IMG/VR virus record: IMGVR_UViG_3300037218_000009
Span: 1 to 24,822 of that record
DNA from: a virus
Length of the DNA: 24,822 nt
Direction: 5' to 3' (one strand)
The translations under genes and the position numbers were made by a program. Below, piece by piece: positions 1 to 6,228 of this stretch. Below the pieces are notes generated by a model, which did no database searches, had not been told where the DNA came from, and worked only from the letters and a program-made list of their open reading frames with translations. Numbering within the stretch: position 1 is the first letter of the stretch; every line of letters starts with the position of its first letter.

Positions 1-561
1 TGGCGGATTTGCCACGAGTTGCGTAAACTCATGGCCTCAGCCGACCAGCGGGGGCGATTGGGCGGCATCGGCAAGCACGTTGAAGTTGACGAGACGCTAG
101 TCGGCGGCACGCTGCGACATCACGGCAAGGGCAAGCACCGCAAAAACAAGACAACCGTGTTTGGCATCGTTGAACGTGACGGACGCATGGTTGCCGGGCC
201 GGTCCCGGACGAAACCAAGTTCACGCTAGAGCCGATCATCCGTGAAAATGTTGAAGCCGGAACGACCGTTAGTAGCGATGGTCATTACGCTTACCGTGAT
301 CTTAGTGGCGATTATAGCCACGGCTTCGTGGATCACAGTGCGAAGGAGTACGTGCGAGGCATCCACCACACCAATTCTATTGAGGGTCATTGGTCGCTGC
401 TAAAACGCGCGATCAAAGGCACGCACGTTCACATTTCGAGCAAGCACGCTTGGAAATACATCGCCGAGTTCAGCTACCGCCGAAACATGCGACATTCACA
501 TTGGGCGATGTTCAATCTTCTGGTGCGGGCCTTCGCGTTGCCGCGCTTAATAGAGACATGA
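1..561 (+). CDS. IS1595-family transposase, 5' end outside window
   Basis: This is the C-terminal catalytic part of an ISXO2-like DDE transposase, which cuts and rejoins IS ends. The frame is open from base 1 (the first residues read WRICHELRKLM), so the true start lies to the left; a TTG at 19 is only an internal codon. Counting from base 1, the first catalytic Asp is in VDETLVGG (about residue 30), the second in SSDGHYAY (about 93), and the third block is HHTNSIEGHWSLLKR (Asn/Glu at about 125-128). This spacing fits the family. The N-terminal zinc-ribbon part cannot be seen. No terminal inverted repeat or target duplication could be recognised after the stop, because only one end of the element is in view. 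The family assignment is confident; whether the copy is active is unknown. Confidence 0.85.
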   Translation, partial: WRICHELRKLMASADQRGRLGGIGKHVEVDETLVGGTLRHHGKGKHRKNKTTVFGIVERDGRMVAGPVPDETKFTLEPIIRENVEAGTTVSSDGHYAYRDLSGDYSHGFVDHSAKEYVRGIHHTNSIEGHWSLLKRAIKGTHVHISSKHAWKYIAEFSYRRNMRHSHWAMFNLLVRAFALPRLIET

Positions 562-635
562 AATCCTCTCGGTGAGTGGGGTTCACGTCGCCAGAAGGAG
601 GCGCAGAAGCGTCCTGATCGCCCTCGCAAGCACCG

Positions 636-965
636 TTAGGCTGCGGGTGCTGGTTTGGCTTTTTCTTCGTCTTCGTCCGGCGGGGTGACGGCGTTGATTT
701 CATGAATCACCACCTCATTGTCATCATGGGTGTAGACAACCCAAATTTCGGGCGTCCGGGCTAATTCGTCAGCGGCCTGAATATGCAACCGATAACCAGT
801 AGGTACGCCGTTGATCGTCTGGGGGTAGCCAATCTCCGGCTTCCTAGACAATAGCCATTTAAGCCCTTCCCACGCTTCGTCAAAGCGGTCGAATTGCTCC
901 GAAAATAAATCTGCCGCCTCTTGGGCGGCAGCATCTTCTATGATCGTACGTAGGCGTTGCCACAC
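636..965 (-). CDS. putative RelE/ParE-like toxin paired with Panacea antitoxin
   Basis: A 109-residue protein starting at GTG (963-965), 7 bases after the stop of the upstream antitoxin gene on the same strand, so the two are surely co-transcribed. The core (residues about 30-95) has an alpha-helical start (FDEAWEGLKWLLSRKP) and then beta-strand-like segments (YRLHIQA, IWVVYTHDDNEVVIHEI), as in the RelE/ParE fold. The C-terminus is a charged, Pro/Ala-rich tail. I see no clear catalytic set of an mRNA interferase, so the activity (ribosome-dependent RNase, gyrase poison or other) is open. Pairing with a Panacea-domain antitoxin is the strongest argument for a toxin role. The fold call is my reading of the pattern, not a search result. 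Confidence 0.6.
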   Translation of the reverse strand: MWQRLRTIIEDAAAQEAADLFSEQFDRFDEAWEGLKWLLSRKPEIGYPQTINGVPTGYRLHIQAADELARTPEIWVVYTHDDNEVVIHEINAVTPPDEDEEKAKPAPAA

Positions 966-972
966 GACAAAC

Positions 973-1515
973 CTAAGCTGCTACTTGCTTCCTCGATTCA
1001 ACCCTTTGTACCACAGCATCGGCCCATTGCACAACGCGATCTGTCAATTCCCCCCGCGCAGAAGCGAGGACCGCAAACATGGGGATTTCTTCCCCCTCGT
1101 TGGCAGCATCCCAAATCTGATCGTGCGATAAATCGCTGATCGAATTGGCGGTGTGATTAATGCAGATGTCTGCAATCACCGTATTGATTATGTCCATTTC
1201 TACGTGCGAAAACGCACTTGAATCGGGCGTAACAAGCGGAACGAAAAGCCGCATCTTGTGGCTTCCGACCGCCTTTTCAAAGACGTGAATTTTCTTCTCG
1301 TCTTCTAGTTCGCGGATGGTTTTCAGTATATTTTTGGGCACCGGACCGCGCTGGCGCTTGACGTATGTCTCCCCAGTGATCGGAACGCCATTCAGGCGAT
1401 ACCCGATCGTATCGGCAAACCAGCAAATCTTATTCAATCGGACAGCACCAAGCCTTAGCGGGTCCTCGCAGGAGGCCACAATGTAGTGGACTAGTGCCTT
1501 GAACTTCTCAGTCAT
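973..1515 (-). CDS. Panacea/SocA-domain (DUF4065) antitoxin
   Basis: This 180-residue protein matches the SocA/Panacea antitoxin domain. An N-terminal block has RLNKICWFADTIGY followed by GVPITGETYVKRQRGPVP (residues about 27-62). A later block has FSHVEMDIINTVIADI and a SDLSHDQIWDAANEGEEIP segment (residues about 105-150), which is the conserved order of the family. Panacea proteins neutralise many unrelated toxins encoded next to them, and here the partner is the small gene directly downstream. The ATG at 1513-1515 is taken as start; a GTG one codon upstream (1516-1518) is equally possible and no strong ribosome site separates them. The gene runs opposite to the phage structural genes and has its own promoter, as expected for a moron cassette. 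Confidence 0.85.
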   Translation of the reverse strand: MTEKFKALVHYIVASCEDPLRLGAVRLNKICWFADTIGYRLNGVPITGETYVKRQRGPVPKNILKTIRELEDEKKIHVFEKAVGSHKMRLFVPLVTPDSSAFSHVEMDIINTVIADICINHTANSISDLSHDQIWDAANEGEEIPMFAVLASARGELTDRVVQWADAVVQRVESRKQVAA

Positions 1516-1539
1516 CACACACCCGAATCTCTTTTCTAC

Positions 1540-1557
1540 GGGATACTATAATATCCC
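1540..1557. promoter_or_regulatory. operator-like palindrome upstream of the toxin-antitoxin pair
   Basis: A perfect 6-base inverted repeat, GGGATA / TATCCC, with a 6-base centre. It overlaps the -10 region of the predicted promoter for the minus-strand pair, where an autoregulating antitoxin or other repressor could bind. The protein that binds it is not known. Confidence 0.5.
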
Positions 1558-1573
1558 CTTGACAACTAAACAA
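1545..1573 (-). promoter_or_regulatory. sigma70-type promoter for the Panacea toxin-antitoxin operon
   Basis: On the minus strand TTGTTT (1573-1568) is followed after 17 bases by TATAGT (1550-1545), a good match in sequence and ideal in spacing to a -35/-10 pair. It lies about 30 bases upstream of the antitoxin start and overlaps the GGGATA/TATCCC palindrome. A TTGACA on the plus strand at 1559-1564 has no well-spaced -10. Confidence 0.55.
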
Positions 1574-1616
1574 CTTCGGTATAGCCGCGCCCCATTTTGG
1601 GACACAGCGTAGACTT

Positions 1617-1634
1617 TCCTTGGCTTTCCAAGGA
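1617..1634. other. short perfect hairpin in the intergenic region
   Basis: TCCTTGG (1617-1623) and CCAAGGA (1628-1634) form a perfect 7-base-pair stem with a 4-base loop. It is the clearest structure in the interval between the divergent toxin-antitoxin operon and the first phage gene (1574-1786). There is no T-run directly after it, so it is not a standard terminator. I see nothing else supported in that interval. Confidence 0.35.
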
Positions 1635-1786
1635 CTTGTATAGATTTTCAGCCGTCGAATCGCCTAGCGACCTGTGGAAACCAACGTCCGCCAGCTCTTT
1701 GAGTTCGACCAACCCCCGAAAGATCAGCGGATTGTCCATCAAAAGCTGACTCGGTCCAGCGATTTCCGGCTTCTACACCGCCAAAC

Positions 1787-2014
1787 ATGGCGATTCTTTG
1801 CCTGGTGTTGTTCCGGCGCAACGTATATGGGTTCGCCCGGCACTTGGCGCAAGGGGATAATCTCCCCGTCTTGACTGCTGAAGAAATCCAATACTTCACG
1901 GACCGCTGTGAAGATTGCGAGCGGCTTTGGCTTGATCGCGTCGAAGCGTGGGCCAGCGGCGCGCCTGATCACATACTCGACCAGCAATTCGGCATGCCGC
2001 GCACCATCCACTAA
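1787..2014 (+). CDS. small hypothetical phage protein upstream of the portal
   Basis: A 75-residue ORF ending 15 bases before the portal start. The second half (from LPVLTAEEIQYFTDRC to the end) has good coding character for this genome and is rich in charged helical residues; the first 25 residues are less convincing. The start ATG has no recognisable ribosome binding site, and the frame is open upstream to a stop at 1700, so the true start could be different or the gene could be a remnant. No family recognised. Its position suggests a small accessory head protein or what is left of a gene that once preceded the portal. Confidence 0.45.
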   Translation: MAILCLVLFRRNVYGFARHLAQGDNLPVLTAEEIQYFTDRCEDCERLWLDRVEAWASGAPDHILDQQFGMPRTIH

Positions 2015-2029
2015 TTCTGAGAGATACCG

Positions 2030-3898
2030 ATGGCTTACGCCGCCGATCGCTTCGACGCTGACGCCGTCGCTCATTACGAAATGGCGTCGGCCTCATTGCT
2101 GGCGCAGGCACCGGCACTTGCCAAGCAAGAGTGGTACGCGGACGACAATAAGAAGGGCTGGGCAGACTTCCGCCTCGAGCTCGAGCAACGGCTCTACGCG
2201 CTAAGGAATTGGCGCCTCTCCTGGTGGGAGCATTGGGCCAAGCTTGCCGAGGCGATCCTACCACGCCGCTATCACTGGCTGATCGTCCCTAACACAATGT
2301 CGAGAGGCCTGGCGATCAACCAGGCGATCAAGGATCCGACCGGCGCCCAGGCCGTGCGCGTCTGTACTGCCGGCATGCGCTCCGGCATCATGAGCTCCTC
2401 GCGCCCATGGTTCAAAATCAAACCGGGGATCCGTAACTATAAGCCTGATCGTGCCGCCGAACTTTGGTTCGAGCAAGTCGAGGACATGATCTATCGCGTG
2501 TTCTCGGGCTCGAATTACTATCAGTCCGCAACGCAGATGTTCGAGGATCTGATCGTATTCGGCACCGCGCCGAAAATCATGTACGAGGATCGCGACGATA
2601 TCATCCGCTGCTACAATCCCTGCGCTGGTGAGTATTACCTCGGCGCCGGATCAGACTTCCGCATCAACTCGTTCTACCGCACCTTCAACCTGACCGTGAT
2701 GCAATGCGTGCAGATGTTCGGGCTGGAGAACTGCCCGCCCGACGTCGCCGAGCTCTGGGAGAACAAGGGCGCCGGGCTGGAGACCGAGATCATTATCGCC
2801 CACGCCATCGAGCCGAATTTCTCGGCATCGATGCCAGGGCAAGCCCCAAATCTCGGCGTCATCCCCGGCAACTTCACCTATCGTGAGTATTACTGGACAT
2901 GGGGCCGCTATAGCGCCAAGCCGCTATCCATGCGCGGCTTCCGGCAGAAGCCGTTCATCGCGCCGCGCTGGTCGACCACATCGAACGATGCCTATGGCCG
3001 TTCCCCTGGGATGGATGCGCTGCCCGATATCCTGCAGCTTCACCTCATGACCGTGCGCCAGGCGGAAGCGATCGACAAGCTGGTGCGGCCGCCGATGCTC
3101 GCCGACAACTCCTTAAAAAACCAGCCCTCCTCGATCAACCCCGGCAAGGTGACCTTTACCGCCGACATATCGAAGGGCATGAAGTCGATCTACGATATCC
3201 GTCTCGATATCGAGCACATGAGCGCGCTGATCGAGAAGATCGAAGCCCGCTGCGGCAAGTGGTTCTTCAACGACCTGTTCCAGATGATGGATAACATCGA
3301 AGGGGTACAGCCGCGCAACGAGCTGGAGATCGCCGAACGCCGCGGCGAAAAGCTGCAAGTGCTCGGCCCGGTGGTCGAAGGCATCGAGAACGAGTTGCAC
3401 GACGATATCCTGCGCGTGATCGCCATCCTCAATCGCCGCCAGCTCCTTCCGGCAAAGCCGCCGAGCCTGATCGGCATTCCCCTCGAGATCGAATTCGACT
3501 CGATGATCGCCGTTGCCCAGCGCGCGGCCGAGAGCGCCACCATGGAACGCGGCATGACGATCGCAACGCAACTGGATAAGTCCTATCCCGACGAGCGTCC
3601 CGGCGATGTGATCGACAAGACCGGATGGCTTCGCGACTATCTCGAAAAATCGAACTTCCCGAAAAAGGACATGCGCGGCGACGACGAAGTCAAGCAGATC
3701 AAGGCCGCGCGCAACCAGGCCAATCAGGAAGCCGCGCAGAAGGCGCAGGCGATGCAAGCCGCAACGCATACCGCCCCGGCAGTTGCTTCGGCCGCAAAGG
3801 ACGCCAGCCAGATCGATACTGGCGGCCTCCTCAACGCTCTGCAGATCGCCGCCGGCCAGGGTGGCGCTGCGCCTGGCGCCACGGGGCTGTTGCAATGA
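2030..3898 (+). CDS. portal / head-to-tail connecting protein (T7 gp8-like)
   Basis: A 622-residue protein of the podovirus head-tail connector family, which forms the dodecameric ring at the capsid vertex for DNA entry and tail attachment. Residues about 59-80 hold the characteristic start of the family (LRNWRLSWWEHWAKLAEAILPR). This is followed by a TAGMRSGIMSSSRPWFKI block (near 118-135), a FEDLIVFGTAPKIMYED block, and further on a conserved MDALPDILQLHLMTVRQAEAIDKL helix region. An ERRGEKLQVLGPVVEGIENELHDDILRV helix lies in the C-terminal part. The last 70 residues are Ala/Gln-rich and probably flexible. The start is preceded by GAGAGA at a suitable distance. A roughly 50-residue N-terminal extension precedes the family core. 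No terminase gene is present just upstream, which is unusual for this gene order. Confidence 0.9.
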   Translation: MAYAADRFDADAVAHYEMASASLLAQAPALAKQEWYADDNKKGWADFRLELEQRLYALRNWRLSWWEHWAKLAEAILPRRYHWLIVPNTMSRGLAINQAIKDPTGAQAVRVCTAGMRSGIMSSSRPWFKIKPGIRNYKPDRAAELWFEQVEDMIYRVFSGSNYYQSATQMFEDLIVFGTAPKIMYEDRDDIIRCYNPCAGEYYLGAGSDFRINSFYRTFNLTVMQCVQMFGLENCPPDVAELWENKGAGLETEIIIAHAIEPNFSASMPGQAPNLGVIPGNFTYREYYWTWGRYSAKPLSMRGFRQKPFIAPRWSTTSNDAYGRSPGMDALPDILQLHLMTVRQAEAIDKLVRPPMLADNSLKNQPSSINPGKVTFTADISKGMKSIYDIRLDIEHMSALIEKIEARCGKWFFNDLFQMMDNIEGVQPRNELEIAERRGEKLQVLGPVVEGIENELHDDILRVIAILNRRQLLPAKPPSLIGIPLEIEFDSMIAVAQRAAESATMERGMTIATQLDKSYPDERPGDVIDKTGWLRDYLEKSNFPKKDMRGDDEVKQIKAARNQANQEAAQKAQAMQAATHTAPAVASAAKDASQIDTGGLLNALQIAAGQGGAAPGATGLLQ

Positions 3899-4009
3899 TG
3901 ATGTATCGGGGCTTGCAAGGGGACTAAGCCTTCAAACCTTAAATCGTCTGGGGCGATGTAAGGACAAGGTCGGGCTAATAGAAGCCGCTCTGGCATCGGA
4001 GAGACGGGC

Positions 4010-4147
4010 ATGATTTTCGCTCCTGATTCGGGTTGCACCATCAGGATAGCGAAAGGCGGGGAAGGGCGTCATTGCTCTTCCCCGCTATCTAACGGCAATT
4101 CTAGTTGGTTCGGCGGATCACGCCGGAAGCCCTTTTTTGTTGGATAA
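4010..4147 (+). CDS. possible 45-residue ORF between portal and next gene
   Basis: ATG at 4010 preceded by GGAG 8 bases upstream; it reads MIFAPDSGCTIRIAKGG and so on, ending 14 bases before the next gene. The ribosome site and fit to the gap argue for it. The dense RNA structure in the same stretch and the lack of any recognised family argue against it. Coding status undecided. Confidence 0.25.
   Translation: MIFAPDSGCTIRIAKGGEGRHCSSPLSNGNSSWFGGSRRKPFFVG
4021..4138 (+). other. multi-hairpin RNA element, possible attenuator or processing site
   Basis: Three successive stems are visible. Stem 1 is TCCTGAT (4021-4027) with ATCAGGA (4040-4046), with an inner GGT/ACC. Stem 2 is GATAGC (4045-4050) plus GGGGAAG (4058-4064) with CTTCCCC (4077-4083) plus GCTATC (4084-4089). 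Stem 3 is TTCGGCG (4109-4115) with CGCCGGA (4121-4127), followed by TTTTTT at 4133-4138. Stem 3 with its T-run could act as a weak terminator between portal and downstream genes. Stems 1 and 2 share two bases and could be alternatives. Folding is from base pairing seen by eye only. The preceding stretch, 3899-4009, shows nothing I can support. Confidence 0.45.
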
Positions 4148-4161
4148 GGATGAAATAGCTC

Positions 4162-4560
4162 ATGGCGCTGACCGACGACGAAGGTAACGAACTGAGCGCG
4201 CTGAAAGGCAACGATAAGCCGCCGCTGCCTAATCTGCACGGGCAACCCGGCCAAGCTGGCGGTCCGCCTCTCGCCGACGTTCGGCAGGTTGCGACCTGGG
4301 ACGGCAAGAAGACCGTTCCGATTGCCCACGGCTTGCCAAGCCAGCGTGTCGACGATTATCCCGTCTCTGAGCCCAGCGCTTTCCGCCGCGTCTTCGAATA
4401 CGATATCATTCCCTGGAAAGACGAAGGTGGCCTTTCCGGCATGATCGCCTTCCTCAACGAGAAAGGCGCTGACGGCTGGGAAGCGTTCTATGTGGTGACC
4501 GGCCAGAATCCGAAGGACGGTATGCGGCATTTCATTCACTTCAAGCGGGAACTCGCATGA
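4162..4560 (+). CDS. hypothetical phage protein with DUF4177-like C-terminus
   Basis: A 132-residue protein. Residues 1-75 are polar, Gly/Pro-rich and probably disordered. Residues about 78-130 (FEYDIIPW, then LNEKGADGWEAFYVV, then HFIHFKREL) resemble the small alpha-beta DUF4177 pattern, in which an EYKV-like strand, a helix ending in GAEGWEL and a final strand form a compact fold of unknown function. AAGGA lies 13 bases upstream of the ATG, slightly far. The stop overlaps the next start (ATGA at 4557-4560), so the two genes are translationally coupled. No precise role can be assigned; neighbours suggest a head- or packaging-associated accessory protein. Confidence 0.7.
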   Translation: MALTDDEGNELSALKGNDKPPLPNLHGQPGQAGGPPLADVRQVATWDGKKTVPIAHGLPSQRVDDYPVSEPSAFRRVFEYDIIPWKDEGGLSGMIAFLNEKGADGWEAFYVVTGQNPKDGMRHFIHFKRELA

Positions 4561-5102
4561 CTGACGACAAAATCCTCGCGCCCGACGGCACCCCGGCCGA
4601 AGCGCCCAAACAACTGATCGAAGTCGATGCCCAAGGCGATCCGATCCGCCAGGGCACGCTCATGCTCGAGAAAGAATCCTACGAGCGCGTGATCGAGGGC
4701 TTGCGCATGATCTCGGATTCCTGCGCGCATCTGATCAAGCACGAGCCGGAAAGCGCTGATGTATGGCGCGGCTACTTGGTGCGCTTCGACAAGGCGCGAT
4801 TGATTTGCGTCCAATACGCCCGCCTCGGTCTCACCATGAAGGAAAAGGAAACGGGCGAAGTGCGCGGCGATCCGCTGCCGTGGAAGCAATGCCGCCAGCG
4901 CTTCCTCGATGGCGTGATCCAAGCTGCCGGTGGTTGCCGCCAGCTCGCGACCTGTCATCGTGGCGATATGTGGTGGACGCGCATGGCCGACGTGCTTGAC
5001 GAAATGGCGCGCAAGCTGCGTGGTCACCAGGCACTTGCCAAGCGCAAGGCGCTCGCCGCGAGAATGTCGCTGATTCTGCCGGAGCATTTGACGAGGCAAT
5101 GA
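4557..5102 (+). CDS. hypothetical phage protein
   Basis: A 181-residue, mostly helical protein with no family I recognise. An N-terminal acidic segment of about 30 residues precedes helices such as EKESYERVIEGLRMISDSCAH. A Cys/His cluster (LATCHRGDMWWTRMADVLDEMARKL, residues about 137-161) follows, and the C-terminus is Lys/Arg-rich. Both ends overlap neighbours by ATGA (4557-4560 and 5099-5102), placing it firmly in the coupled run of small genes between portal and scaffold. The WW and the Cys residues may be structural. Function unknown. Confidence 0.7.
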   Translation: MTDDKILAPDGTPAEAPKQLIEVDAQGDPIRQGTLMLEKESYERVIEGLRMISDSCAHLIKHEPESADVWRGYLVRFDKARLICVQYARLGLTMKEKETGEVRGDPLPWKQCRQRFLDGVIQAAGGCRQLATCHRGDMWWTRMADVLDEMARKLRGHQALAKRKALAARMSLILPEHLTRQ

Positions 5103-5275
5103 AACTTCCCCCGTGCGGCAAATGCGGGGTCTATCAGCGCGATGCACTCTTACCCGGATCTCCATCGTCCCCGGTGAAGTGTCCATCGCTTCCCCCGGTT
5201 CGTCGCGCCTGGGCTTTGCCGGCCGGGGGCGATGGAGGCTATGACCATGACAACGCTGCACCCTTCCACCTTTGA
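5099..5275 (+). CDS. 58-residue coupled ORF, possible leader for the Acb2-like gene
   Basis: ATG at 5099 overlaps the previous stop as ATGA and reads MKLPPCGKCGVYQRDALLPG, with a CxxC and a third Cys at residue 28, like the start of a small zinc ribbon. The rest is Pro/Gly-rich and the frame ends at 5275, inside the next gene. It may not make a stable protein: its translation would run through and open the hairpin at 5160-5237 that hides the next gene's ribosome site, so it could serve mainly as a coupling leader. Evidence is the overlap and position only. Confidence 0.4.
   Translation: MKLPPCGKCGVYQRDALLPGSPSSPVKCPSLPPVRRAWALPAGGDGGYDHDNAAPFHL
5160..5237 (+). promoter_or_regulatory. ribosome-site-sequestering hairpin with two alternative arms
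   Basis: CCGGGGGCGATGGAG (5223-5237) contains the GGAG of the ribosome site used by the following gene. It can pair with CTCCATCGTCCCCGG (5160-5174) over 15 bases with a single G-U pair. A second near-copy of that arm (TCCATCG at 5182-5188 plus CCCCCGG at 5192-5198, separated by CTT) can pair with the same strand over 14 bases with a 3-base bulge. Both structures would block initiation at 5247. Translation of the overlapping upstream ORF would melt them. Confidence 0.55.
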
Positions 5276-5477
5276 ATATTTGAAGCCGACCACAGGCCAA
5301 GTCGATGTAATGGCGCATCTGCGCGGGCTTTCGGCCTCATATGCCGCGGCCATCGATCAGGCGCTCGATGACGGTCCCGACAAAACCTATATCCTGCGGC
5401 GCATCCGCGAGACGGCAATGTGGATCAATGTTGCACTGACGCGAAACGCCGACGGATCGCCGCGGGCCAAGCCATGA
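5247..5477 (+). CDS. Acb2/Tad1-hairpin-like protein, putative cyclic-nucleotide sponge
   Basis: A 76-residue helical-hairpin protein. The pattern TFEYLKPTTGQ, then MAHLRGLSASYAAAI, then DGPDKTYILRRIRETAMWINVALTR matches the order of conserved features in the Acb2/Tad1 hairpin family (F-x-Y-x-x-P near the start, an LR-led helix, a short loop, and a second helix ending in MW-x-N-x-x-x-x-R). Characterised members bind cyclic oligonucleotides made by CBASS or Thoeris defence and stop the signal. The start at 5247 is chosen because GGAGG (5234-5238) lies exactly 8 bases upstream; in-frame ATGs at 5232 and 5241 are too close to it. The stop overlaps the next gene as ATGA. The family call is from pattern memory. 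Which nucleotide it binds, if any, is unknown, and the whole family is not proven to be anti-defence. Confidence 0.65.
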   Translation: MTTLHPSTFEYLKPTTGQVDVMAHLRGLSASYAAAIDQALDDGPDKTYILRRIRETAMWINVALTRNADGSPRAKP

Positions 5478-5761
5478 AAAAAGGTAAGCGCAAACATAGG
5501 ACGCTACGCATTCTTGAGGGCGGAGTTCCTTTGAAAAAGCCGAAGCTTCCGCGCCACCGACACCTGAAGGAAGCGCAAGCGGCCTTTGACGCACTCGGGA
5601 GATTGATCAGGGTATTGCCGATGGTGGAAAAGCAGCGCGACGATATTCGCCATGCCATGGGTGTGATCGAGCGCGCCTTCAAAGGCCACAGGTTTAAGTT
5701 GCCGAGCGGAACAACCCTTACGCTCTCCGATTGGGCCCAGCGGGTGGTTTGGCCGCGATGA
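5474..5761 (+). CDS. hypothetical basic phage protein
   Basis: A 95-residue protein starting at ATG 5474, which overlaps the previous stop as ATGA; a GTG further upstream (5420) is in frame but lies inside the preceding gene and is unlikely. The first 33 residues are strongly basic (MKKGKRKHRTLRILEGG, KKPKLPRHRH). A helical middle (KEAQAAFDALGRLIRVLPMVEKQ) and a C-terminal FKLPSGTTLTLSDWAQRVV segment follow. The basic head suggests nucleic-acid contact but no domain is recognised. Its stop in turn overlaps the next start (ATGA at 5758). Confidence 0.6.
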   Translation: MKKGKRKHRTLRILEGGVPLKKPKLPRHRHLKEAQAAFDALGRLIRVLPMVEKQRDDIRHAMGVIERAFKGHRFKLPSGTTLTLSDWAQRVVWPR

Positions 5762-6228
5762 GCGAAGATAGTTTTCGCGACGCCTTCCTGCGCGATCGTG
5801 TTCGCGAACTCAATAAGTTACCGTTCCGGACCGTCCGTGAGAACGGCATGGTGCACGTCGACGCTGCCGTCGATGCTGCCTTCCGCAAGGCTCTGCTCGA
5901 GGGCATTCCGCTTTCGCTGCGCAGCAAAATGCGCGAGGCTTTAGCGGCTTCGCCTGGCGCCAAGGCCAACGAGCATTCGATCCGCTATTTCGGTGGACCG
6001 GACAAGATAGCCGAGATCAAGAACCGGATTGCCCCGCTCCTGCTCGAACTCAACCACTTCCTCACCACCGCGCGCAATCTGCCCGGCCTGTTCGACTGGC
6101 TACAGGTGACCAACTTCGGCGCCGACTATAGGATGATCAAGGCATTCCTCGCCTGGGCGGAATTGGCGGAGACGCCATCGCTTGGGCAAGTGCCGGCCCA
6201 GCCGCCGCGGTCCGTCACCTATGGCTGA
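5758..6228 (+). CDS. hypothetical phage protein
   Basis: A 156-residue protein, start ATG 5758 overlapping the previous stop (ATGA). It is mainly helical and mixed-charge: DRVRELNKLPFRTVRENG at the N-terminus, a KNRIAPLLLELNHFLTTARNL helix near residues 85-105, and a FLAWAELAE helix near the end, followed by a short Pro-rich tail. No family recognised. It lies directly before and overlaps the Bbp19-like gene by 8 bases, so a role in head assembly or packaging is the simplest inference. Confidence 0.65.
   Translation: MSEDSFRDAFLRDRVRELNKLPFRTVRENGMVHVDAAVDAAFRKALLEGIPLSLRSKMREALAASPGAKANEHSIRYFGGPDKIAEIKNRIAPLLLELNHFLTTARNLPGLFDWLQVTNFGADYRMIKAFLAWAELAETPSLGQVPAQPPRSVTYG

Noticed and set aside
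1559-1588. A plus-strand promoter from TTGACA at 1559.
   Set aside because: The only -10-like sequence, TATAGC, is 15 bases away and poor, and the better promoter overlaps it on the minus strand.
1674-1874. A 66-codon plus-strand ORF that might be a frameshifted start of the gene at 1787.
   Set aside because: The 1787 frame is open well before its ATG and continues without a shift; no ribosome site precedes the 1674 GTG and the composition is odd.
3113-3895. A 260-codon minus-strand open frame opposite the portal gene.
   Set aside because: Shadow of the portal coding frame, with no start signal and no recognisable motif.
4022-4046. A tRNA-like T-arm ending in CACCA.
   Set aside because: No T-loop GTTCRA motif and no acceptor, D or anticodon stems could be placed around it.
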